Shown here piece by piece: positions 6,963 to 16,159 of a DNA stretch of 29,619 bases; the stretch's first letter is position 1; each line of letters begins with the position of its first letter. Origin of the DNA: JARROD01 sp037384225 (GTDB lineage: Bacteria > Pseudomonadota > Gammaproteobacteria > Pseudomonadales > Cellvibrionaceae); assembly GCA_037384225.1 (NCBI GenBank), contig JARROD010000102.1:1-29619 (forward strand). The letters run 5' to 3'. The notes beneath the pieces are model-generated. The model saw only the letters and a list, made by a program, of their open reading frames with translations. It did not search any database and was not told the origin of the DNA. Made by a program: the position numbers and the translations under genes.

Positions 6963-8051
6963 TCAAACGCTCTGACACAGATTCTCCATACAGGCGAAAA
7001 CCGCCTGGTTTACCTTTGCCACAACGTTTTTTTGCTTGCGATTCAATAAACCGATTCTCACCAGCGCCGCTTGCGCATCAACCTTTATAAGGCGAAGGAG
7101 AATGCCGCTTCGGGCAAAAAACCGCGTGATGTTGTGGGCATCTTCCGCCGCCATCCAATAGCTGGAAAACAGGTGTTCGTGTACGGTTCGATGGCAGGGA
7201 AAACGCTGCCAAAGCGGCGCAAAAACCCGGCGTGTAACCCGACCGGAGCGATTGATATCCAGGCGGGCCTGCGCTTGCCATGCGACATCGGCCAAAGCCT
7301 CAATGGCAATGGCCTGAGCCGGACCATTGACCGTCCATAAACCGATGTTGCGCTGTAAACCGTCGAGCAATGCCGGGGCGGCAAAGACAAACCCCAGCCG
7401 TATACCCGCGAGGCCAAAAAATTTGCCGAATGAGCGCATAACCACCATGTTCTCGGCGGTGCCCGTCGACAGCACACTCTGGTGCGGCGTTAGATCCATA
7501 AAGGCTTCGTCGACGATCAGGTGCGCCCCCGGCGCCAGGCGTTCGGCCCAGTTCAACAATTGTTCCGGCGCAAAGCGAAGGCCGGTGGGATTATTGGGGT
7601 TGATCACCACTAAGTGTTGGCAATTATCCCGTTCAAGCGCGGCTTCTATGGCGGCGCAGGCCGCGGCCATTTCCCGGGCCGGATACCCGCTTACAGGCAC
7701 GCCGGCCCGACGCCATTGCAAAGCGTGTTCCCGATAGCCCAAATCGGGTAACAAGACGGGGCGCGCGGGCAGGCAGTGCGGCAATGTCTGGATAACCGAT
7801 TGCGTACCCGACACCGGCAGCAGCGAGCCGTTACCGTAAAATGTCCCGGCCTTTTGCATCAGTTCGGGCAGCAGATACGGCAGGCGCTGAAAAGCGCGCG
7901 GGTCCAGCGCTGCCACCGGATAGGGGTTTGGATTAATGCCGGTGGACAGGTCGATCCATTTCTCAGGCGCAATACCATAGCGGTTACTGGCGGCGATAAG
8001 ATCGCCGCCGTGGCCGATAGGTGCGTCGACATTACCCATGTCATTACCCAT
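6963..8051 (-). CDS. cobD: L-threonine-O-3-phosphate decarboxylase (PLP aminotransferase fold)
   Basis: It makes (R)-1-amino-2-propanol O-2-phosphate for the f side chain of cobalamin (CobD in Salmonella, CobC in P. denitrificans). The ~362-residue protein shows 'HGGDLIAASNRYGI', 'DLSTGINPNPYP', 'NPNNPTGL', 'IVDEAFMDL' and the PLP-lysine motif 'MRSFGKFFGLAGIRLGF'. The start is probably ATG 8051, one base after the cobQ stop. A 12-bp duplication encodes MGNDMGN, so ATG 8039 is an equally plausible start. Upstream extension to 8225 lies inside cobQ and is rejected. It is intact. Confidence 0.92.
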   Translation of the reverse strand: MGNDMGNVDAPIGHGGDLIAASNRYGIAPEKWIDLSTGINPNPYPVAALDPRAFQRLPYLLPELMQKAGTFYGNGSLLPVSGTQSVIQTLPHCLPARPVLLPDLGYREHALQWRRAGVPVSGYPAREMAAACAAIEAALERDNCQHLVVINPNNPTGLRFAPEQLLNWAERLAPGAHLIVDEAFMDLTPHQSVLSTGTAENMVVMRSFGKFFGLAGIRLGFVFAAPALLDGLQRNIGLWTVNGPAQAIAIEALADVAWQAQARLDINRSGRVTRRVFAPLWQRFPCHRTVHEHLFSSYWMAAEDAHNITRFFARSGILLRLIKVDAQAALVRIGLLNRKQKNVVAKVNQAVFACMENLCQSV

Positions 8052-8052
8052 G

Positions 8053-9603
8053 TCAGTCAAGCCGCTCGAGACTGAGTAGCTGGCGGATCCTGTGCAGCGG
8101 GATCGCCCGCTCGACTTCCGTGGCCAGGCGCTCCAACTGTTGCTCGCGATAGACCGCGTAATCAAAAGCCGACACCGAATCCAGTCCGGCCCAGCGCAAC
8201 AGGTGCTCGAGTTGCGCCGGCTCATCGAAAAGACCGTGTATATAACTGCCCAGTACCGTGTTTTCCTCGTTCAATGCGCCCTCGGTTTCGTATTCCCCTG
8301 CCGCATACTGACCGCCGCGCTTCTTTTCCGCAATGGAAAACAGGGGTCGCGCCAGGGCGGCACCTTTACTGACACCGGCGTGTATTTCGTAACCTGTTAT
8401 AGGAAGATGGCCATCCAGAGAAAAACCGCTGACATTGCGCAACCGTTTCTGCCCCGTAAGGGTCGTTTCCATCGCCAGTAAACCCAGCCCTTTACTGGAC
8501 CCGGCGGCGGACTCGACCGCTTCGGGATCGTGAATCCACTCGCCCAGCATTTGAAAACCGCCGCAGATGCCGATCACTTTGCCCCCCAGGCGCAGGTGGC
8601 GCTCGATCGCCCGGGACCAGCCGGAATCCCGCAGCCATAGTAAATCCCCGCGCACATGTTTACTGCCGGGCAATATCAGTAGATCGGCGCCGTTGAAGCG
8701 GGCCACGTCTTTAATAAACCGGCAGTCCACCTGCGGGTGCAGGCGCAGTACGTCAAAGTCCGTGTGATTGCTGAGACGCGGCAAGGCGGGTACCACGACC
8801 TTCAACGCCGGGTAAGCGCCTTTGCCCGGCGCGCCGGCGGACACCTGCTGCTGATCGATAGCGTCTTCGGCTTCGATGTGTAAATCCGGGATATAGGGAA
8901 TCACCCCCAAAACCGGCACCCCGATGCGCGCCTGCAACCATTCCAGCCCCGGTTCCAGCAGGCTGACATCGCCGCGAAAACGATTGATTACCACGCCTTT
9001 AACGCGCCGTTTTTCCGTCTCACTTAATAATTCATAGGTGCCGAGGATATGGGCGAATACCCCGCCGCGATCAATATCGGCGATGATAACCACCGGGCAA
9101 TCGATGCGTTCGGCAAACCCCATGTTGGCGATATCATTGCGGCGCAAATTGATTTCCGCTGGGCTGCCGGCGCCCTCCACCAGTATTACCGGATGGGATT
9201 GCTCCAACCTTTCGAAGGCCGCTACCACCTGTGTCAATAATTCCGGCTTGAAGCGGTGATACTCCTGCGCCTGCATATTGCCGACAGCGCGACCGCAAAC
9301 AATAACCTGCGCGCCCAGATCGCTGTTGGGTTTCAACAGCACCGGATTCATATCCACCGAACAGGGGATTTTGCAGGCCTGTGCCTGTACCGCCTGGGCG
9401 CGACCGATCTCGCCGCCGTCTGCGGTCACGGCACTGTTGAGCGCCATGTTTTGCGGTTTGAACGGCGCCACACCAACCCCGCGCCTGGCCAGTATCCGGC
9501 CCAGTGCCGCCACCAGGGTACTCTTGCCGGCATCCGACGTGGTGCCTTGCACCATCAGTGTGTGGGGCTTTTTAAAATCCGTCTTTTTAAAATTAGAGAT
9601 CAC
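8053..9603 (-). CDS. cobQ: Cobyric acid synthase CobQ (CbiP)
   Basis: This glutamine-dependent amidotransferase adds four amide groups (b, d, e, g) to adenosylcobyrinic acid a,c-diamide. The 516-residue product has the dethiobiotin-synthase-like nucleotide site 'VQGTTSDAGKS' (residues ~18-28), 'FKPQNMALNS', 'ILVEGAGSPAEINL' and 'IADIDRGGVFA'. A class-I glutaminase domain follows, with its cysteine in 'GICGGFQMLG' and histidine in 'YIHGLFD'. Translation starts at GTG 9603, with AGGA about 10 bases upstream and two bases after the cobN stop. An internal ATG at 9555 is an alternative. The N-terminal repeat FKKTDFKK reflects a short DNA duplication. Confidence 0.94.
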   Translation of the reverse strand: MISNFKKTDFKKPHTLMVQGTTSDAGKSTLVAALGRILARRGVGVAPFKPQNMALNSAVTADGGEIGRAQAVQAQACKIPCSVDMNPVLLKPNSDLGAQVIVCGRAVGNMQAQEYHRFKPELLTQVVAAFERLEQSHPVILVEGAGSPAEINLRRNDIANMGFAERIDCPVVIIADIDRGGVFAHILGTYELLSETEKRRVKGVVINRFRGDVSLLEPGLEWLQARIGVPVLGVIPYIPDLHIEAEDAIDQQQVSAGAPGKGAYPALKVVVPALPRLSNHTDFDVLRLHPQVDCRFIKDVARFNGADLLILPGSKHVRGDLLWLRDSGWSRAIERHLRLGGKVIGICGGFQMLGEWIHDPEAVESAAGSSKGLGLLAMETTLTGQKRLRNVSGFSLDGHLPITGYEIHAGVSKGAALARPLFSIAEKKRGGQYAAGEYETEGALNEENTVLGSYIHGLFDEPAQLEHLLRWAGLDSVSAFDYAVYREQQLERLATEVERAIPLHRIRQLLSLERLD

Positions 9604-9605
9604 CG

Positions 9606-12600
9606 TTAGTGTTCCTGTTTTTGTTCAAACCGTTGATCCATATCCAACAGCAAGTCCCGTAGCGTGCGGGCATAATCCCCCGGTTGTTGCCACAAACCAC
9701 GCTGTATCGCCTCCAGCAAACGCTCGGCCATTTCTTCCAACGCATTGGGGTTGTGTTGCCGCAAAAACGCCTGGTTCACCGGATCGAATACCAGCGCATC
9801 GGCGACTTTTTCATACTGGTAATCGGCAATCAGGCCGGTGGTGGCGTCAAAGGCAAAAAGGTAATCGATACTGGCGGCCATCTCGAAAGCGCCTTTATAA
9901 CCGTGCTCCCGCATGGCGCCGATCCATTTCGGGTTCAAAACCCGGGTGCGGATCACCCGGTTCAACTCTTCACCCAGCGTGCGCACCCTGGGCGCCGAGG
10001 GGTTGGAGTGATCGCTGTGGTATATGGCTGGCATCCGCCCGCGATAAACATTCACCGCGTTGGCCATGCCGCCCTGAAACTGGTAATAATCATCGGAATC
10101 CAACAGATCGTGTTCGCGGTTATCCTGGTTCTGCACCACGGTGTCCAGTTGCGAGAGCCGGTGCTGAAACGCCGATTTCGCCTCCACACCGTCGACCTCT
10201 TGGCCGTAGGCGTAACCGCCCCAATTCAGGTAAGCCCGGGCCAGATCACCGGCGTGTTGCCAGCAGCGCTCGTCGATCAAACCCTGCAAGCCGGCGCCAT
10301 AGGCACCCGGCTTGCTGCCGAAGACCCGGTAGCTCGCCTGGCGCCGCGCGGTTTGCGCATCCAGCCCTTCAGCGATCAAGGCGCGGCAGTGTGCCTGAAT
10401 ATTGGCGGCAATGGTATTGTCGTCACCGGGTTCCTGCAGCGCCGCAATGGCCTGTACCGCGGTGTCGTACAATTTAATCACATTGGCAAAGGCATCCCGG
10501 AAAAAACCCGATACCCGCAGGGTGACATCCACCCGCGGCCGCCCCAGCAGCATCGCCGGCAGCACCTCCACATCCACCACCCGCCGGGAGCCCGGCGCCC
10601 ATACCGGTTTCACCCCCATCAGCGCAAACGCCTGGGCGATATCGTCGCCGCCGGTGCGCATGGTTGCCGTCCCCCAGACGGAAAGGCCGAGTTGTCTCGG
10701 GTAGTCGCCCTGCTCCTGCAAGTGGCGCTCGATCAATGCCCGGGCGGATTTCTCGCCCAGGGCCCAGGCCGCCGGCGTGGGTATGGAGCGGTTGTCCGTG
10801 CGCGGGTAATGCACGCTCAGTGCACTGCTATCGCCCGGCGCCAATACGTAGCTGTTTACCCATTGCTGCGCGAGCATTTCCAGGCGTTCGCGGGTATCGG
10901 CTTCGGTGCGCCAGCCGCGCCCGCTGAGATTTGCCAGCAGCGCCGGTCTGGGGCCCCGCCAGGGCCGCTGCCCGGCCGTCAGGGGATCAAAGGGATCAGC
11001 GCCGTTACACAGAGCCATATCGGCGCCGAGATTGTGCAAAATCCCCTGCTGCTCCGGCTCCGCACCCCGCGGCAGTCGCAACAGCGCGACCAGGGTATCG
11101 GCCAATTTACGCTTGTCCGGCAGGCTGCCGAGTATGTGCAGGCCGTGGCGAATCTGTGCTTCTTTGATATCGCACAGGTAGGCATCCAGTTGCAGCAGAA
11201 CATTGTCGTCACCGGAATCCGCCGTCGTTCCCAACTCCTCCAAAACATGGCTGGCGCGGACCCGTTGCAGAATCTTTTCCCGCAACCAGCATTCCCGCCG
11301 CCCGTCCATACCCAGGGCCTGGTAGTATTCGTCCACCAGCGCCTCCAGGTCGGCCAGCTCACCGTAGGTTTCCGCGCGGGTCAGTGGCGGCATCAGGTGG
11401 TCGATAATGACGGCCTGGGCGCGGCGTTTGGCCTGGGCGCCCTCCCCCGGGTCGTTGACGATAAACGGGTAAAAATGCGGCATGGGTCCGAGGGCGATAT
11501 CGGGCCAACAGTGGTTGGACAACGCCGTTCCTTTCCCCGGCAGCCACTCCAGGTTGCCGTGTTTGCCCACATGGATCACGGCGTCGACCCGGTAACTGTG
11601 GCGCAGCCAGAAATAAAACGCCAGGTAGCTGTGCGGCGGCACCAGATCGGGGTCGTGATAATTGGCGGCGATATCGATATTAAATCCGCGCGCAGGCTGA
11701 ATCCCCACAAAGGTTTGCCCCAGGCGGATACCGGCGATCATCAATCGGCCGCGGCGGAATTTCACGTCCGCATCGGGCCCGCCCCAGCGCTCCCACACCG
11801 CGGCCCGGCAGGCCGGCGGCAAGCGCTGAAAGTGAGCCATATATTCTGCCACCGCCATGCTTTGCCAACAGGGCAGTTGCGCCAGGGAATCCGGGTTGTT
11901 GGTGATCGCGCCCAGCAATGCCTCGATCAATGCTGTGCCCTGCGCCGGTACGTCCGCCACGGGGTAAGCGGCGCTCTGCAGCGCCTGTAGAATCCGAATC
12001 GCGGAAGCCGGGGTGTCCAGACCGACGCCATTGCCGATACGCCCGTCTTTGGTGGGATAGTTGGCCAGAATCAGGGCGATGCGTTTGTCAGCGTTTTGCT
12101 TGCGGTTCAACTCGCTATAGCGCCTGGCCAGCGCGGCGACAAAACCGGCCCGCTCCCGGTGCAACTGCTGGCGAATAACCGCAATTTCACAGCGCCGGCA
12201 AAAATAATTTTCCGTTTTGAAACTCACGGCGCGGGTAATGATGCGCCCGTCCATTTCCGGCAGTACCACCTGCATGGCGATATCCCGGCTGCGCAGGCCC
12301 TGTTTGCCGGTCTTCCAGTCCTCTTCGGTACTGCCGGACAGTATCAGTTGCAACACCGGTAGTGGTTTGGAAAACGGCGAACCGTACTGCGCGGGCGCCG
12401 GCAATAATGCCGGCCCGGTCTGATTCTCAACACCACCGGAATTGCTCGAGTGGGCTCAGGCCCTGCTCCTCCACACACTCGATCAGGGCGTCGAACATCG
12501 CCGTATCGGCACTCTGTAAATGGCTGCGGTAAAACAGCAGCATACAGACGCTGGGAGCTTTTTCCGCCGCCGCCCGTCGGTTGTCGCGGCGCCAGTGCGC

Positions 12601-13293
12601 ACGCCATTGTGCCAAACCGTCCCGCCAGTGTTCTCCGCCACCGGCCTTCTGCATAGCCGCCGGCAGATAAACCAGGCAGGGCGGCAGCGCCCGCGGCTCT
12701 TGCCAGCGATAGTTTTTTTGCAGAAATTCGCTGGCCAGATACTGCAATAGCTGCCGACAGTTCTCCACACCGCTTTCGCGCAGGTAACGCCAAACTCTGT
12801 GCGCCTGGGCGGCGGCGACAGTGGAAGCATTAAACAGTTGCGGATCCGCGGTGTCGTCCCCCGGCACCAGAATTAACCATCGGCTGTGAGCAGCAGCCGT
12901 TTGCTCTGCTCCGGTTTGCACTGACCTGTTTTGCAATGACCCGTTTTTCAATGACCCGTTTTGCAATGACCCGTTTTGCAATGACCAATGTTGCAACTGC
13001 TCAAAGCCGTATTCCCAGTAGCTTTTTCCTCCCAGCAGAGAAACCACTACCAACCGCGCTTTATCCAGCACTTTTTCACGGTACAAATCAAATGCGGCCG
13101 GCTTCAGCAAGTGCATCCAATTGGCGAGCCGCAGGCTGGGAAAATCCGCTGGCATGGATTCAGCGGCGCTGGCCAGCGCCGTCAGGCTGCTGTCGGCGGC
13201 GGAGAGGATAACCATGTCCGCCGCCGACTGGCACAGGTCGACAATGCCTTCGGTATCGACAAAGCCGCCGGGTTGTGATGCCAGCAGATGCAT
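9606..13293 (-). pseudogene. cobN: Cobaltochelatase large subunit CobN, split by an internal deletion and frameshift
   Basis: CobN is the large ATP-dependent chelatase subunit that inserts Co2+ into hydrogenobyrinate a,c-diamide with a ChlI/ChlD- or CobS/CobT-type partner. The 5' piece (13293-12427, 288 codons) starts 'MHLLASQPGGFVDTEGIVDL' and ends after 'LIECVEEQGLSPL' with a few out-of-frame residues and a stop. The 3' piece is in another frame, open from about 12458 to 9606, and includes 'VLQLILSGSTEEDW', 'LPEMDGRIITRAVSFK', 'LILANYPTKDGRIGNGVG' and 'HVGKHGNLEWLPGKG'. Between them the family normally has about 35-38 residues ('..ASLKDP...INTTGFA..'). These are missing here, with the junction near 12444-12458. 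Neither piece alone is a full chelatase. A sequencing or assembly deletion is the main alternative. The start abuts the cobW stop. Confidence 0.85.
12913..12987. repeat. 15-bp tandem repeat inside cobN (about 5 copies)
   Basis: The unit GACCCGTTTTGCAAT, with variants, repeats about five times. On the coding strand it gives a low-complexity SLQNG-SLQNG-SLKNG-SLQNR linker in the N-terminal piece of CobN. The period is a multiple of three, so copy-number change would not shift frame. The segment lies between conserved blocks and probably forms a surface loop. Confidence 0.8.
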
Positions 13294-14391
13294 TTAAAGC
13301 GTTACCTGCGCCGGCGCCAACGCTTCACGTAGCGCTTGCGCGTCTAAACCGCGGCCGATAAAAACCAACTGGGTTGCGCGCGCTTCGCCGGGCTTCCACA
13401 AACGGTCGTAATGGCTGTCCAGCCGCTCGCCCACGGCTTGTAAAACCTGGCGCATGGGCTTGCCGGGCAAGGCGGCAAATCCTTTAGCGCGGTATATGGG
13501 ATATTGCGCCAACAGCGCTTGTAACATTTTTTGCAGCGCATCGCCGTCGACTTCTCCCAGTGTTACCACACAGGAATCAAAATGATCGTGGGCGTGATCG
13601 TGGTGGCGGCCGTGCCGGTGATGCTGATCGTGGTGCGTCGGCAGCGCGTCGATGCGCGCTTCGGCGCCGGCTTCCACCCCCAGCAGCAGGTTTGCCTCCA
13701 CCTCACCGTTTTCAATGTAGAGCGTTTTTACCGCCGCCGGCACTCTGGCAGACACCATCCCGGCGACGACCCCGCGGGTGGCAGCGTCCAGCAGATCGTT
13801 TTTACTCACCACCACCAGATCCGCCGCGCCCAGTTGATCGTCCAGTAATTCCCGCAACGTCGGGTCGTGGTCCAGGTTTTCATCCGCCAGCCGCTGCGCC
13901 TGTACTTTTTCCACATCCTGAGCATAGCGCCCGGCGGCCACCGCCGGACCATCGATAACGGTTATGACGGCGTCCACCGTGCAAAACTGTTTGATATCCG
14001 GCCAATTAAACGCCTGCACCAGCGGTTTGGGCAGGGCCAGGCCGCTGGTTTCAATCAGGATGTGGTCGATATCGTGCCGGCGTTCCACCAATTGCTTCAT
14101 CACCGGTAAAAATTCCTCCTCGACCGTGCAGCATATACAGCCGTTGGCCAATTCATAAATGCCGTTGTCCACATCGGCGGCCGACGGATTTTGCCCTTTG
14201 TCCTCCTGGGCACAATTGTCGAGCGGACAACTGCGCAACAGTTCAGCGTCGATATCGAGTTCGCCAAACTCGTTGACGATAACGGCAATGCGTTTGCCCG
14301 CCGCCCGTTTCAATACACTTGACAGTAAAGTGGTTTTGCCACTGCCGAGAAAGCCGGTAATGACGGTTGCCGGTATTTTGCTTAGCTGCAT
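13294..14391 (-). CDS. cobW: CobW-type G3E GTPase, cobalt metallochaperone
   Basis: CobW is a GTP-dependent metal chaperone of the G3E family, thought to supply Co2+ for cobalamin synthesis. From ATG 14391 the product is 365 residues. It has the P-loop GFLGSGKT (13-20), 'NEFGELDID', the metal-binding CxCC motif CICC (85-88), 'ETSGLALPKP' and the base-specificity motif 'SKND'. A histidine-rich linker (HHDQHHRHGRHHDHAHDH) precedes the CobW C-terminal domain. The frame extends 21 codons further upstream without family similarity. cobN starts at the base after its stop. The MITE at 14480-14570 lies upstream, between cobM and cobW. Confidence 0.92.
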   Translation of the reverse strand: MQLSKIPATVITGFLGSGKTTLLSSVLKRAAGKRIAVIVNEFGELDIDAELLRSCPLDNCAQEDKGQNPSAADVDNGIYELANGCICCTVEEEFLPVMKQLVERRHDIDHILIETSGLALPKPLVQAFNWPDIKQFCTVDAVITVIDGPAVAAGRYAQDVEKVQAQRLADENLDHDPTLRELLDDQLGAADLVVVSKNDLLDAATRGVVAGMVSARVPAAVKTLYIENGEVEANLLLGVEAGAEARIDALPTHHDQHHRHGRHHDHAHDHFDSCVVTLGEVDGDALQKMLQALLAQYPIYRAKGFAALPGKPMRQVLQAVGERLDSHYDRLWKPGEARATQLVFIGRGLDAQALREALAPAQVTL

Positions 14392-14479
14392 TGTGTGGTT
14401 TCCCTTAACCTGTGGTAAAAAGCGTCTGTTGATAAAAAAAGCGTCTGTGATCAAAAAATTACCGCGATCGCGATTAACG

Positions 14480-14570
14480 GTAACTTCTCAATAACCCGGG
14501 GTAATTTGTGCCTTCGATCCGGCGGCCATCCGCCTGACACTGTACCGACCCCGGGTTATTGAGAAGTTAC
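14480..14570. mobile_element. 91-bp MITE-like element with 23-bp perfect TIRs and 8-bp target duplication
   Basis: The left arm (14480-14502) starts GTAACTTCTCAATAACC. The right arm (14548-14570) is its exact reverse complement over 23 bp. The core contains a smaller hairpin (GGCGG-CCAT-CCGCC). The octamer GATTAACG lies immediately outside both ends (14472-14479 and 14571-14578), a clear target-site duplication. There is no transposase gene, so it is non-autonomous. Terminal GTAA and an 8-bp duplication are seen in IS66-type elements, but the parent family is not established. Insertion was at the cobM stop codon, and the duplication keeps a TAA. Confidence 0.85.
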
Positions 14571-14572
14571 GA

Positions 14573-15364
14573 TTAACGCTTCACTGTTCGCGCAACGGCG
14601 GGTGTTACCTTTGGCCGGTACACATGGGCCTGATCCTGCCGGTACAGATAGGAATCGTTAAAGTCTTCCGCATCCAGCACATAGCCGACCAGAATCAATG
14701 TTGTGCGGGTAAACTTTTTTTCCCGCACTTTGGCGACAATATTTTTCAAGGTACCGACCACTTTGTCCTGGTCCGGCCAGGAGGTGCGATAGCAAACCGC
14801 CACCGGGCAGTTTTCCCCGTAAAACGGTATCAGCTCTTGCACAATTTTATGAATGCGCGCCACCCCCAGGTGAATTGCCAGCGTGGCGCCGCTGCGCGCC
14901 AGCGCCGGCAAGCGCTCGCGCGCCGGGAACGGGGTTTTGCCTTCATAGCGCGTCATAATCACCGTTTGCGACACGCCGCTGAGCGTCAGTTCCTTTCCCA
15001 GCCAGGCGGCGCAGGCCGAAGCCGCCGTGACACCGGGAATAATTTCATACTCGATGTGCAACTGTCGCAGGCGGCGCATCTGTTCGCCGATCGCGCCGTA
15101 GAGCGATGGGTCGCCGGAATGCAGGCGGGCCACATCTTTGCCCGCTCGGTGTGCATCACCCATGCAGGCAATGATTTCGTCCAGGTCGAGAGACGCGGTA
15201 TCGATGACCGCCTCAGCGCTGTTGTCCACCGTGTCCAGAATTTCCCTCGGCACCAGCGAGCCGGCATATAAAATAATCGGGCATTGGCGAATCAGTCGCT
15301 GCGCTTTAACGGTGATCAATTCCGGGTCGCCCGGCCCGGCGCCGATGAAGTAAACCGTCATCAT
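14573..15364 (-). CDS. cobM: Precorrin-4 / cobalt-precorrin-4 C11-methyltransferase CobM (CbiF)
   Basis: This SAM-dependent enzyme methylates C11 of the ring-contracted precorrin. The 263-residue product has the tetrapyrrole-methylase start 'VYFIGAGPGDPELITVKA' and 'ILYAGSLVP'. It also has 'ARLHSGDPSLYGAIGEQ', 'EIIPGVTAASACAAWLGKELT', 'TRYEGKTP' and 'PVAVCYRTSWPDQ'. The start codon is 24 bp after the cobJ stop. The stop TAA falls inside the 8-bp target duplication of the MITE, so the C-terminus is unchanged or nearly so. It is intact. Confidence 0.94.
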   Translation of the reverse strand: MMTVYFIGAGPGDPELITVKAQRLIRQCPIILYAGSLVPREILDTVDNSAEAVIDTASLDLDEIIACMGDAHRAGKDVARLHSGDPSLYGAIGEQMRRLRQLHIEYEIIPGVTAASACAAWLGKELTLSGVSQTVIMTRYEGKTPFPARERLPALARSGATLAIHLGVARIHKIVQELIPFYGENCPVAVCYRTSWPDQDKVVGTLKNIVAKVREKKFTRTTLILVGYVLDAEDFNDSYLYRQDQAHVYRPKVTPAVARTVKR

Positions 15365-15388
15365 CTATACCTGTATTTGACTTTAAAC

Positions 15389-16153
15389 CTATTGCTGCCG
15401 GTAGCCGCGGGGCGTGTACACCCACTGCCTGCCGGCGTTGTCGATACGCCGCGTTTCCGTGTTGCCGACGGCAACCAGGGTGAACATATCCACGGCGTCG
15501 GCCCGCAATTGCTGCAAATCCGTAATCTCCACGGTTTCATTCTCACGGCTCAAATGCCGTCCCAACACCACCGGTGTAGAACCTGGCCGGTAGTTCAGCA
15601 GAATCTCCCGCGCCGCGTTTAGCTGCCAGTCGCGCCGGCGCGACACCGGGTTGTAAAACGCGATCACGAAGTCGCCCGCACCGGCGCTGTGGATGCGCTT
15701 TTCGATGGTTTCCCAGGGAGTCAGCAGATCGGACAGGGAGAGGGTGCAAAAATCGTGACCCAACACAGCGCCGGCCCGGCTGGCCCCGACCTGCATGGCC
15801 GATATGCCCGGAATGACTTCCACCTCCGCCTTCAGCCAGTGGGGGTTGTTTTCCAGTTCCCGGTCGAGCAACTCAAACACCAGCGAGGCCATGGCGTAAA
15901 TGCCGATATCGCCGCTGGAAATCAGCGCGGTGTTGTTGCCGCCGGCGGCGAGATCCAGCGCCAGCCGGGCGCGGTCGGTCTCTTTTCCCAACGGCAGCGG
16001 GTGATGTTGTTTGCCGGCGCACACCGGGCCCAGTAAATCCAGGTATAAACCGTAGGCCACCAAATCCGAACAATGCTGTATGGCCGCCAGCGCCTTGGGC
16101 GCCATCAGATCCAGGCCTCCCGGCCCCATGCTCACTAAAAATAATGCGCTCAT
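15389..16153 (-). CDS. cobJ: Precorrin-3B / cobalt-precorrin-3 C17-methyltransferase CobJ (CbiH)
   Basis: The enzyme methylates C17 and drives ring contraction. The 254-residue protein shows 'FLVSMGPGGLDLMAPKA', 'LVAYGLYLDLL', 'ALISSGDIGIYAMA', 'EVIPGISAMQVGASRAGAVLGHDFCTLSLSD', 'DFVIAFYNPVSRRRDWQL' and 'TPVVLGRHL', all typical of CobJ/CbiH. It starts 6 bp after the cbiG stop. No fused CbiG or CobG domain is present. Intact. Confidence 0.94.
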   Translation of the reverse strand: MSALFLVSMGPGGLDLMAPKALAAIQHCSDLVAYGLYLDLLGPVCAGKQHHPLPLGKETDRARLALDLAAGGNNTALISSGDIGIYAMASLVFELLDRELENNPHWLKAEVEVIPGISAMQVGASRAGAVLGHDFCTLSLSDLLTPWETIEKRIHSAGAGDFVIAFYNPVSRRRDWQLNAAREILLNYRPGSTPVVLGRHLSRENETVEITDLQQLRADAVDMFTLVAVGNTETRRIDNAGRQWVYTPRGYRQQ

Positions 16154-16159
16154 TGCCGG

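Noticed and set aside
9684..11990. A 768-codon plus-strand open frame opposite cobN
   Set aside because: It is fully antisense to conserved cobN sequence, resembles no family and is explained by the GC-rich codon use of cobN in the opposite frame. The 399-codon frame at 9278-10477 is rejected for the same reason.
12900..13000. Possible CRISPR-like array
   Set aside because: The repeats are 15 bp, contiguous, without spacers, and lie in frame inside cobN.
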